From the NCBI RefSeq assembly GCF_037893015.1, contig NC_133660.1, positions 165,634,911 to 165,698,910 on the forward strand: 64,000 nt of DNA, read 5' to 3'. The notes under the pieces are model-generated. The model made no database searches, had not been told where the DNA came from, and was given only the letters and a program-made list of their open reading frames with translations. A program made the translations under genes and the position numbers. The DNA comes from Macrotis lagotis. Lineage: Eukaryota > Chordata > Mammalia > Peramelemorphia > Peramelidae. Within the stretch, counting starts at the first letter, position 1. Every line of letters starts with the position of its first letter. Shown here in pieces: positions 35,821-45,839 of the stretch.

Positions 35821-37780
35821 ACATCAGTCAGAATCAGAAAAATAGGAAAAAAAAAATCTCTAACAATGCTAACTCCAGAACAAGTCAGACCTAGAGTGAC
35901 CAGAGCTGGACCAGGACATGTGCAGCTTGCAAAGCACCGTGTCTAGAGGCACCAAGAACGGAGAGCTCAGCTAAGAAAACCCCAGGGTAGTCAAGAAGCA
36001 TCATTGACCAGGGAAGTGATGCAGTTCTCAGATTGGGACACCCTAGGTTGGGGACTCCGAGGCCCCTAAGAACTCTGTCCTGAGATACCAAAGATCCAGT
36101 ACTCTGAACTTCAAAGATTAGATGGAAACTAATCCCAGTAAATAGAGGTTAGCAGAGAAATCCAAGTGACTCTGCTGAAGCTCAAGAAAGCTAACCAGCC
36201 CATGCACCAGTGGAGCTTAGAGCTGAAAAAATAAATTCAGAAACTAAAGCTGGAGAGATGGGTAAATCAAAGAAAATATCCACAAACATTTTAAAATTAT
36301 GAAATCTCTAAAAATCCCCACAAAGGAAGAGAGGTTTTTGCAACAAATAGAAGCATAGATGCAAAGGAGAAAATAAATATTACATTATGAATATCTCAAA
36401 GAAATTACAAAAGATAAAAAATTAAGGAAAGAATTGGAAGGAGAATAAATGATTTAGAATAGAGATTGGGAAATCTTACTCAAACAATAGTCTCCTTGAA
36501 AACTGGAATAATATGAACAGAAATCAGTAATTCCATAAAACAGCAAGAATTATTGAACAAAATCAAAAGATTGAAAAATAGAAGAAAATACAAGCTATCT
36601 GCTCTCAAAAACAAATGACTGAAAAAAGAGAGAATTTTCAAACCTATGGACTCCTGAAAAACTAATTTTTTAAATGCCTAGAACTATATTTCAAGAAAAT
36701 ATAAATAAAAACTACCCAATTTAAGAGAACCAAAAAGTAAAGTGAAAGTAAAAAAAATCTATCAATAATGTCCTAAAAAAAAGCTACACACACACACAAT
36801 CTTCTAATCTTCTAGAAAGAAGTTCAAGTACTATGGGACCTCAGTCAGAATAATGCCATATCATCTACTATAAATGAAAGGAGATCTTGACATATAATAT
36901 TCCAAATGGCAAAAGAATGACTTAAAACCAAGAAGAGCTTACCCTGCAAAGCTAAGTATAATTCAATAGGTGAAAAAAAGGAATTTTCACTGGAGCAGAG
37001 GAATTTAAAGCTTTTCTGATGAAAAGACCAGAGCTTAGGGTTCACTTTGAAATACAACACAAAAAGCAAGAGAAACCTAGAAAGGTAAACTTATTTGAGC
37101 ACTTGGAAGAGTTTATATGATGATGTAATGCTAACAGTCTAATAAGGAGAACAAAAATAAATGTTCCTTCAGATTCTTAATGTCTTGAAAGGATTAAGAG
37201 GAACTTTACTAAGAAAAACAAAGGACCTGGGGATAAAATAGCTATATTCTGAGACTTTGTAAAGGGGAAAAGAAAGGGAGAATATAAGGAATACATTAAT
37301 GCAGAAAAAAGCTTGAAGGGGATAAAATGTGGTGATTCTCATAATTTGGAGTATATGAAAGGAAGAGTAAACAAAGATAGAAAAAGAACTGCGGAGAGTT
37401 GACATTAGAGCATTGCTCTTATTTTAAAAAGAAAAACAGAATCAAAACCAAATATATATATATTATATGTATATATATATATATATAATTTTTATTTATA
37501 TGTACTCAAATCTGTTGCAGAAGTACATAAAACTTAACTGGGAAACTAGTAGGCATAAGGAGTAGGACAGAGTTTAAGAGAAAGGATAAATATCAGATAA
37601 GGAGTCACTGGAAACAATCTTCCTGGTCCTGAAGAAGGTAGTAAAAGGGGAAAAAGAAAAATATTAGAAGTTAAATAGGTGCCTTAGGTTGCCTCTTGGA
37701 CAAGTGGGAAATGATTGAACAAATTAAGACTCAAGTGGAAGAGCAATAAACACCTCATCTTTCAAAGAGGGACAGAACAA
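35821..37780 (+). mobile_element. Decayed half-L1 (HAL1-like) element
   Basis: Runs from a 5' UTR-like stretch through A-rich coiled-coil-like sequence to an ORF1 C-terminal relic near 36.95-37.08 kb (FKAFLMKRPELRVHFEIQ). A 3' UTR similar to the copy at 2.9-5.7 kb follows. Boundaries are approximate. It contains a (TA)n patch at 37450-37487. Confidence 0.5.
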
Positions 37781-38099
37781 GGACAGATGGATAGAAACTG
37801 AACATAAACAGACTGAGACTCAGTGTAAGATATACTACCTAATCATCAAAGCAATCTAAAAATGGAATGTACTGCCTCAGAGAGAAGAGGATTCTCTTTC
37901 ATTAAGGTCTTCGGCTGGAAACAAATTGACCTCTTGGAAGTATATTGAAGTAGGGGTTACTGTTCAGCTATAGATTAGACTAGATGAACTCTTCAGACCC
38001 AGAGATTCTGTGGTTTTTATCATTGCTACTCAAATGCTACTCTATCCCATTCTTATACCCTGGGTTGTGATTCAGTAAATTGTTATTATGATCATTGTG

Positions 38100-38205
<106 letters not shown>

Positions 38206-38687
38206 TCAAGGGTATTTTAACTATGCTTAACTCTTATTTTGGAATACTCCAGTAAGTAATTCATTTTTCCTTCTCAATTTTTCCATGTAATAAATATCTC
38301 ATTTGGGGAAAAATCTAAACTATGATCTACATAACTCGAATAGGAGAGTACAATATTAAAAGGGCTGTTCTATTTATTCATTTTTCAATTAATTTAAACT
38401 TACTTCCATCTGGGAATTTTTCCTCTCCACAAGCCAGATAGATTTTTCAAGTACAAAAACTAACCACCATATGGAGACAGAAATAGATTCATTGATATTT
38501 CAAAAAATTTCCTTTTTCTCAATCATATAGTAGTTTATGCTGTAATACATCGTGCCTCTCTTCATCTTCCCTAAGAGCATAAACCCTTTAGTTATTGGCT
38601 AGTACATTTTTCTGCTTAATTCATTAGCATTTGACTTTCATAATCTTTTTCTCAGAAATTATTCCTCTTAAGATTTTAAACAATCTT
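38206..38687. other. Intron 2: unannotated
   Basis: Nothing recognised. Confidence 0.35.
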
Positions 38688-38822
38688 GGGGCAGTTGGGT
38701 GGCAAAGTAGAGTACTGTCCCTAGAGTCAGGAGGTCCTGAATTCAAATGCAGCCTCAGACACTTAATAATTACCTAGCTGTGTGACCTTGGGCAAGTCAC
38801 TTAAATCCATCATCTTGCAAAT
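38688..38822 (+). mobile_element. WSINE1-type SINE
   Basis: ggggcagttgggtggcaaag head, gcctcagacacttaataatt, and an end reading tccatcatcttgcaaatg that runs directly into a tetranucleotide repeat. Confidence 0.82.
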
Positions 38823-38824
38823 GA

Positions 38825-38888
<64 letters not shown>

Positions 38889-38897
38889 AGAAAAGAA
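38823..38897. repeat. (AAAG)n microsatellite at a SINE tail
   Basis: About 17 GAAA units that start exactly at the SINE 3' end, so the repeat probably grew from its poly-A tail. Confidence 0.95.
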
Positions 38898-38929
38898 ATA
38901 GTATCCTCAGCTGTCCCATAAAAAGTTTT

Positions 38930-39600
38930 GCAAGATATTTCAAGTTTATTAAGAGTGAATAGAATATTAGAAAACTAGATATGATAGACCTCTGGAGAAA
39001 ACTGAATGAGGATAGAAAGCTTTATACCTTTTCCTCAGAGGTAATGGCACCTACACAAAAATTGACCACGTATTAGGGCATAAAAACCTCATAATCAAAT
39101 GCAGAAAAGCAGAACTATTAAATACAGTCTTTTCAGATCATGATACAATAAAAATTAAAGTGTGATAAAGCCACATGGAGAGATCTAAAATTGATTGGAA
39201 ACTAAATAACCTAATTTTAAATAATGAGTGGATCAAACAGCAGATCATAGAAATACTTAATAATTTCATCCAAGACAATGACAATATGGAGACAACATAC
39301 TAAAACTTGTGGGATATAGCCAAAGCACTTATTTAGGGAAATATTTTATCTCTAAATGCTTATATGAATAAAATAGAGAAAGAGGAGATCATTGCATACA
39401 CCTAAAAAAAAACTAGAGAAAGAATAAAATAAAAATCCCCAATTAAATACCAAATTACAAATTCTGAAAATTAAAGGAGAAATTCATAAAATCAGAAGTA
39501 ATAAAACTATTGAACAAATAAATAAAGAGTTGGTTTTATGGAAAAAATAAAATAGATAAACCTTTGGTTAATTTGATTTAAAAAAAAGATAGTGCAAGAT
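38930..39600 (+). mobile_element. L1 ORF2 fragment (endonuclease C-terminal side)
   Basis: Diverged reading gives DLWRKLNEDRKLYTFSS, then a KIDHVLGHK-like region, a TTY.NLWD-like block, LSLNAYMNKIEKEEI and KELVLWKK. This is the L1 ORF2 segment between endonuclease and reverse transcriptase. Multiple stops. Confidence 0.75.
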
Positions 39601-39609
39601 TAGACTGTA

Positions 39610-39975
39610 CCAAGTTTCAGACAAAATTGCAGAAGTAGGTCAAGTTTAATCTTTGCTACCCCCTAAACCTAATGCAAATCCTCCTGCTATTCTCCCATCC
39701 TTATTCCAATAATCCAGTAATAGGTTTCTTAGCTTTACTCCCAGCAAGAACCCACATTCATGCAAGTTAGAGATATATATCCACTCTAATCTCTGAAATT
39801 TCAAATTAGATTGTGATATATCCATAAATTATTTCAAAATTATTGACAGAAATTTTATTAGAAAAACATTTCCAAGATAGAAAAATTCAGCTTATATCTA
39901 TTTGTATGACTTATACAGAGAGGTTCATAAAGGTACAATTTTCATTGCTGTCTTTGATTTAAAAAAATGAGTATC
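39610..39975. other. Intron 2: unannotated
   Basis: AT-rich, nothing recognised. Confidence 0.35.
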
Positions 39976-39979
39976 ATTT

Positions 39980-40146
39980 GGGAGCAGCCAGGTGGTGCAG
40001 TGGATAGAGTGCTGACCCTGGACTAAGGAGGACCTGAGTTCAAATGCCATCTCAGACACTTAATGATTACCTAGTTGTGTGACCTTGGGCAAGTCATTTA
40101 AACCCACTGCCTTGCAAACAAATAAACAAACAAACAAATAAATAAA
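39980..40146 (+). mobile_element. WSINE1-type SINE just upstream of exon 3
   Basis: gggagcagccaggtggtgca head, gagttcaaatgccatctcag, end cccactgccttgcaaacaaa followed by a (CAAA/TAAA)n tail. It ends about 45 bp before the exon 3 acceptor, just before the putative branch point TGACTAAT (40153-40160). Confidence 0.88.
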
Positions 40147-40190
40147 TATCAATGACTAATTGTTCCTCCCTTCTCTCCCTTTTCAAGCAG

Positions 40191-40524
40191 ATTGTGAATC
40201 TAAGCAATAATGCTATGACCACCATTCTACCAATGATGTTCCTTGCCTTAACTCTACCACACCTGGATGCTGACCTATCAAGCAACCCATGGCAATGTGA
40301 CTGTAACATGTCTGTCTTTCAAAATTTCATTTCTGAATTCTGGAGGAAAAAGTGGAATAATATTTGCAATGAATCCATCAGTGTCCCTGGAATATCTTCT
40401 CTCTCTTTGGAATGGTTTCATTTGAACTGTAAAATGCATATGGAAGATTTGATCTCTTTTAAAAAAGTTACTGTCCCAAGTGGAGCCACAACCCGCCTAG
40501 ACTGTGCCTCAGATCAGCCTTGGG
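40191..40524 (+). CDS. LRRC66: LRRC66 coding exon 3: last LRR, LRRCT cap, first half of Ig domain
   Basis: 334 nt encoding residues 223-333 plus one base of Gly334. The acceptor is TTTTCAAGCAG (AG at 40189-40190), with a branch-point-like TGACTAAT about 35 bp upstream. The LRR ends in NPWQCDC, the classic start of an LRR C-terminal cap. Further cysteines at 281 and 302 complete the four-cysteine LRRCT. Residues 306-333 form the first Ig strands: a hydrophobic alternating stretch, then TRLDC with Cys327 as the B-strand cysteine. The donor G|GTAAGT at 40525 is strong. The frame stays open another 37 codons into the intron; I take that as chance. Confidence 0.92.
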
Positions 40525-40825
40525 GTAAGTTCCAGAATAATCATGGATATCTGTCTGTTTCTTCCAATTCCTTTGGGGTTGACTGCAGGAGGGGCAAAAA
40601 CATTTTGTTCAAGTGGCTGAATAAAGAATCTTTTTAAATGGAGAAACAAGAAAGGGAGTTTCAAAGGTCATTGAACATTCATTCAGCAATCATTTCATAA
40701 GGACTTCTAATGGGTTTTGCTCCAGCGGCATTGTGCCATCATAGAGAGACAGATCTGACTTTAGAGTTGGAAAACTTGAGCTCGGGTTATATTTCTTTCT
40801 TGTTTTCTAAACAAATTCAATTCAA

Positions 40826-41103
40826 CTTTATTTTTTTAAGAAATATTTTATTTATTTTGAGTTTTACAATTTTTCCCCTAATCTTGCTTCCCTCATCCCC
40901 CCCCCCCCACACACACACAGAAGGCAGTCTGTTAATCTTAACATTGTTTCCATTGGTTCCATACCATATCCTTAAGGAAAAAAAATAAAGTATAAGAGAT
41001 AGCAAAATTACATAATAAGATAATTTTTTTAAAATTAAAGGTAATAGCCTTTGTTCATTGTTCAAACTCCACAGTTCTTTCTCTGGGTACAGATGGTATT
41101 CTT
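40826..41103 (-). mobile_element. 5'-truncated L1 3' end
   Basis: Reverse L1 3' UTR: tattttatttattttgagtt, a long C-run, gaaggcagtctgttaatctt, then ttgttcaaactccacagttc. Confidence 0.88.
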
Positions 41104-41753
41104 CAGTTTATATTTCTGATGCATGGCTGTGGTCAAGTCATTTACCTGCCCTCCCCAGTGACCCAGGAAGCCAGAAGATGGTGTTCAAATTGTGGGCTTA
41201 TTATAAAGATGAAAAAGGAGCTGGTCTTCAAAGAGTTTATGTTTTTCTGGATGGATGGGTCATATGAACATGTTAAGAAAGGGAGGTATCTAGAATTCAA
41301 AGTAGAGTGTGATGAATCAAAAGAGAGGTCCAGAAAAAGGCTCTAAGTATATTGGGGAGGAGAAAGCTCTCCCTTGAAGGGATGTGGGAAGATTTCATGG
41401 AGAAGGTGGCACCTTAGCCAAACCATGGAGTAAAGAAAGCTTTGAAAAGCACACATATTTTGATAAAGAAAGTGATTTCTTCTTTTCATGTATTTGTTAC
41501 TTCTTTTGTAAATAAGAACAGGTAACTGATGACCTGTTCACTCGGAAATTCATTGTTAAAATAAAAAGCTTCTGGATGAAAAACAAAAAAGAAACCAGAC
41601 TTTAAGTATTTCCTTTTGTCTAGACTTTAGCGAGGGGGAAGTAGGAAGTGTGCTTACCATCAGGACTAGGATCAATTAATTAACAAGTTTTTTTTATTAA
41701 ACACTTATTATTTTCTAGGCATATGCAGGAGATACCAAATCAAAGACTAAAAT
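41104..41753. other. Intron 3: unannotated
   Basis: No recognised repeat. Short frames at 41058-41346 are not supported as exons. Confidence 0.35.
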
Positions 41754-42062
41754 GATTTCTTTCTTTTTTTTTTAGCTTTTAGTTTATAATTTACTTTTTT
41801 AGTTTTAAATTTAGCCATTTATTCTCTAATTTTTAATGTCCTCTTCTCTGCTTCTCTCCTTTCCTTATTTATTGACTTTCTTTTTTTTCTTTTTTCTTTT
41901 TTAATATTTATTCTCATTTTGTACAAATGTTTTTTTACATTAACAAAATATTCTTGTTTAAGAGCAAACGAAATACCCCCCCATAAATATAGACTTGCTT
42001 GAGCAACGAAGAAAAGGGGAGAGAAAAAAATTAAAATTAAAAAAAATAATAGTAATAATTGT

Positions 42063-42215
42063 AGGTATGGCCAGATGGCACAATGGACGGAGCACCAGCC
42101 CTGGAGCCACGAGCACCCAAGCCCACACCCAGCCCCACAGACCCAAAAATCACCCAACCATGTGACATGCAAGCCACCCGAACCCCACTGCCCTGCAAAA
42201 ACCAAATAGGAAAAA
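42063..42215 (+). repeat. GC-rich diverged SINE segment inside half-L1 3' UTR (copy 1)
   Basis: Matches the WSINE1 layout: atggccagatggcacaatgg, agcaccagccctggagccac, tgccctgcaaaaaccaaata. It is C-rich where typical copies have T. Confidence 0.7.
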
Positions 42216-42261
42216 AAAAGAAAAAAAAAAGACCCAAAATAAAATAAAATAGTAATAATAG

Positions 42262-42400
42262 TAGGGGTGGCTGGGTGGCAGACAGAGCACTGGCCCTTGA
42301 GCCAGGAGCACCCGGGTCCAAATCTGGCCTCAGACAACCAACAATCACCCTGCTATTCGGCTCCAGGCACCTCCCCCAAAATAATAATAATAAAAAATGT
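42262..42400 (+). repeat. GC-rich diverged SINE segment (copy 2)
   Basis: gtaggggtggctgggtggca, agcactggcccttgagccag, then ccaaatctggcctcagacaa; the tail is an AAT-rich run. Confidence 0.7.
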
Positions 42401-42584
42401 GCTTCATTCTTTGTTCCAACACCAACAACTCTGTCGTGGGTGGATCACATTCTTTATGGTAAGTCCATCCCAAAAGTTACTTCCATATTTTTCCATTGTT
42501 GCCATTGCTGATCGCAACTCCTTCCTTTCTTATTTCTCCACTACCATGTACTATATTTTCTCTCTCCTTTCACTCTGACTCTGC

Positions 42585-42745
42585 TGTAGGATAGCTGCAT
42601 GGCACAGCAGACAGATCCCTGGTCCTGGGGCCAAGAGGCCCTGAGCCCCCATACCACCCCTTAAGGCCCAGCATCCACCTGACCCTGTGGTCCTGGACAG
42701 GTCATCCAATCCCAGCCCCTTGCAAGAAGTAAAAAAGAAAATGTG
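42585..42745 (+). repeat. GC-rich diverged SINE segment (copy 3)
   Basis: ggatagctgcatggcacagc, ccctggtcctggggccaaga, then atcccagccccttgcaagaa. The most diverged of the three. Confidence 0.6.
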
Positions 42746-43328
42746 TTATATCTGACCACTCTCCCCCCCCATGGTCCATCCTCTCCTCCTTCATTCACAT
42801 CCCCATCCCTTCCCCCTGCTCCCCCTACTTCTTACTTCAGATGCCTATACCTCATTGAGTATAGATGCTGTTTCCTCTCCTAGCCACCTCTGATGAGAGC
42901 AAAGATTCCCTCATTCCCCCTTGCCTTCCCCCCTTCCTTATCATTGCAATAGCTCATTGCAATAAAGAAAAATCTTATTATATGAAATACCTTGGCCTAT
43001 TCCCCCTCTCCTTTTTCTTTCTCCCATTCCATTTCCCTTTTTTTCTATTAAGTCCATTTTTACACCATATTTGATCTTCGAATTCAGCTTTCTCCTGTGC
43101 TTCAACTATAAAAGCTCCCTCTACCTGCTCTATTAACTGAGAAGGTTCATATGAGTATTATCAGTGTCATTTTTCTATGCAGGAATACATGCAGTTCATC
43201 ATCATTAAGTCCCTCATATTTTCCCCTTCTCCTCCAATCTCCATGCTTCACCTGAGTCCTGTATCTGAAGATCAAACCTTCTGTTCAGCTCTGGCCATTC
43301 CAAAAGGAACATTTGAAATTCCCCTGGT

Positions 43329-44332
43329 TCATTGAAAGTCCATCTTTTTCCCCTGGAAGAGGACATTCAGCCTTGCTGGGTAGTAGATTCTCGGTTGCAT
43401 TCCAAGCTCTTTTGCCTTCCGGTATATTGTATTCCAAGCCCTATGAGCTTCCAATGTAGCTGCTGCTAAGTCCTGTGTGATCCTGACTGCAGCTCCACTA
43501 TATTTGAACTGTGTCTTTTTGGCTGCTTGTAATATTTTCTCTTTGACTTGGGAGTTCTGGAACTTGGTTATAATATTCCTAGGGGTTGGTTTTTTTGGGA
43601 TCTCTTTCTCTGGGGGATCGGTGGATTCTCTCCATTTCTATTTTGCCCTCTGCTTCTAGAATATCAGGGCAATTTTCCTGTAGTAATTCTTTGAAAACGA
43701 TGTCAAGGCTCTTTTCCTGATCATGACTTTCAGGTATTCCAATAATTTTTAAATTATCTTTCCTAAGTCTGTTTTCCATATTAGTTGTTTTTTCAATGAG
43801 ATATTTCACATTTTCTTCTAAATTTTCATTTTTTGGGGGGTTTTGAAGTATTGATTCCTGATTTCTGGTAAATTCATCAATCTCCCTGAATTCTATTCTT
43901 TGTCTGAAGGATTTGTTCTCCTCAGAGAGCTTTCTTATCTCTTTTTCCATCTGGCCAATTTTGCTTTTTAAAGCATTCTTCTCCTCAATAACTTTTTGAA
44001 CTGTTTTATCCATTTGACCTAAGCTGGTTTTTAGCATGCTGTTTTCTTCAGCATTTTTTTGGATTTCCTTGACTAAGCTGCTGACTTCATTTTCAAGTTT
44101 TTCCTGCATCTCTCTTATTTCTTTCCCCAGTTTTTCTTCTAACTCCCTCATTTGATTTTCCAAAGTCTTTTTTGAGCTCTGTCATAGCCTGAGCCCAATT
44201 TCTGTTTTTCTTGGAGTCTTTAGATGCAGGAGCTTGTGCTTCTTCATCTTCAGACTGAGTATCTTGATCCTTCTTGGGCTCATTTGCAAAATATTTCTCA
44301 ATAGTCTTCCTCTTGTTTCTCTGCTTGCTCAT
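43329..44332 (-). pseudogene. Half-L1 ORF1 with two frameshifts
   Basis: About 334 codons. The start is the Met of MSKQRNKRKT at 44332. It has a charged N-terminus, a heptad coiled coil (SSLVKEIQKNAEEN, KSKIGQMEKEIRKL), an RNA-recognition-like part (NLKIIGIPES, MERIHRSP) and a C-terminal domain (YRKAKELGMQPRIYYPA) ending MDFQ-stop at 43329-43331. Frame changes occur near 44170 and near 43590, both at A-runs in the coding sense. ORF1 proteins coat LINE RNA as trimers; here the frame is broken, so function is doubtful. It is far better preserved than the copy at 20-21 kb. Confidence 0.85.
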
Positions 44333-45094
44333 TTTCCCAGCCTGGGCCTGGTTTGGGGTGTTTCTTGAGCTTTTGGGACACTCCCACAAGGATCTAAGTG
44401 TGTGCGGTTCTGTCCTCCCTCCTGGTCTGTGAATAAGCGCCCCCCTGTGCCACGGGGCTGAGGTGGTGGGGGCCCTGCTGTTCTATGGGGGGGGGGGGGC
44501 CTAGACTGGGATCAGGATCTGAATGTGGTCAGAGCCCCAGAGTCCTGTTTCAGGGGCAGAGGACAGAGCTTGGCAGTCTCTCTCTCTCTCTTCACTTCCC
44601 TCCCTTGGTTCAATGGGCTCCTGCCCTTCGGGCTCCTGCTTACCAGGCTCTGCCTGCTTCTGTTCCTGGATCTGGGCTGCAGAAAGACCTTGTTGTTCGC
44701 TGTGTGCCCTGAGGGTTGGGCTCCACATGCTCGCCCTGGCAGAAGTCCCCCACTGTTCCCCCACTTTGTGCCCAGTGCTCCCCCGGACGTAGCTCAGGAG
44801 ACTCCCCCGCTGCTATGAGCTGCGACTCCCAGCACCCTGGGGCCGGGAGGCTGAAGTTCTTTCGCTCTGATGGGCCACCCCTCTGATGGGCCGCCCCTCT
44901 GAACCCAGGGAACAGAGCCTTTCTGCTCTTTTCCAGGTTACCTTGAGTAGGAGAACTGCCTCACTGGATCCCTCTGTGGGTTCTGTCTCTTGAAAATTTA
45001 GTTAAAGTCCTTAGCTTTTGAGTTTTATGAGAGAGCACCTAAGACACGATCCTTTCTTGTCGCCATCTTGACTCCACCACCCGATTTCTTTCTT

Positions 45095-45839
45095 ATAATG
45101 ATTTTATATTTCAATGGATGAGAAAAGCACCTATGAAAAGATATTCCACATTAATATAAAGTTAATAAATATGTACACATATAGTTAAATGGTAGGTGTT
45201 TGGGAAGGGAAGCACTAGGGTGGGGGAAAGGATGTAGAATCCTGTCTGGAGCAGTGGCTCAGAGGTCCTCCTCCTCCTCCAAGATGAAGCAGGCCTCATA
45301 GAAGAAGGTCAGTGTCTGAAACTTTGGTTTGGTAGAAGGGAGGGTCCCACAGACTCTCAGAGAGTCAGCACCATCCCCTTGATGCATAATAAGCACAAGA
45401 GAACAGTCTACATTCTAACTTCTCAGATTGACAAATGTGAATGGATGCCCTTGCCCCAATCTTGCTCCTGAGGGTTTTAGAAGTTTTCTCCTCTCCATTT
45501 CCACTGTCCTGGAGGCTGATGATACTCTACCCCAACCCTGAGGCAGACCTTCCCAGCCAGAAACTCACCCTCCACCCTTCTCACTTCTAGTGTCCCCCAA
45601 ACCCCAGGACTTGAGCCTAACCCTGCCCAGAATTTAGGCCAGACTTGCTTGCATATCCTGAGGTAAGTATTGAAAAGTTTATATGCCCACTGCAAAGGTT
45701 GCCAGCATACCTACAGAACAGAGCCTAGGACTAAAATTGCAAGATAAGCATGAGTAGATTATTTTAAAAGATTATTTTGAATAAAGCTCCATTTCAATAT
45801 CTGTCTCATTCTTGTTTGTTTCTTTTCTTTTGATTTTAG
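45095..45839. other. Intron 3, 3' end
   Basis: No recognised repeat across about 745 bp. It ends in the T-rich tract and TTTTAG acceptor of exon 4. Confidence 0.45.

Larger units (their letters stand above)
41766..45082 (-). mobile_element. Complete half-L1 (HAL1-like) with 12-bp target-site duplication
   Basis: gatttctttctt is repeated at 41754-41765 and 45083-45094. On the minus strand it starts with ggtggtggagtcaagatggc, has a GC-rich 5' UTR of about 750 bp, then ORF1 (44332 to 43329), then about 1.5 kb of 3' UTR ending in an A-rich tail. No ORF2 is present, so it needed an L1 in trans. Three SINE-like segments lie in the 3' UTR in the opposite orientation. Confidence 0.85.

Noticed and set aside
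40525-40637. Exon 3 frame continuing 37 codons
   Set aside because: A strong donor at 40525 and the Ig strands supplied by exon 4 favour splicing; the extension has no conserved motif.
41819-42348. Minus-strand frames of 172 and 103 residues
   Set aside because: They lie in the half-L1 3' UTR and read backwards through the SINE-like segments; the residue content follows SINE sequence, not a protein family.
44485-44818. Overlapping frames of 75-97 residues on both strands
   Set aside because: This is the GC-rich half-L1 5' UTR; long frames in several frames at once reflect composition.
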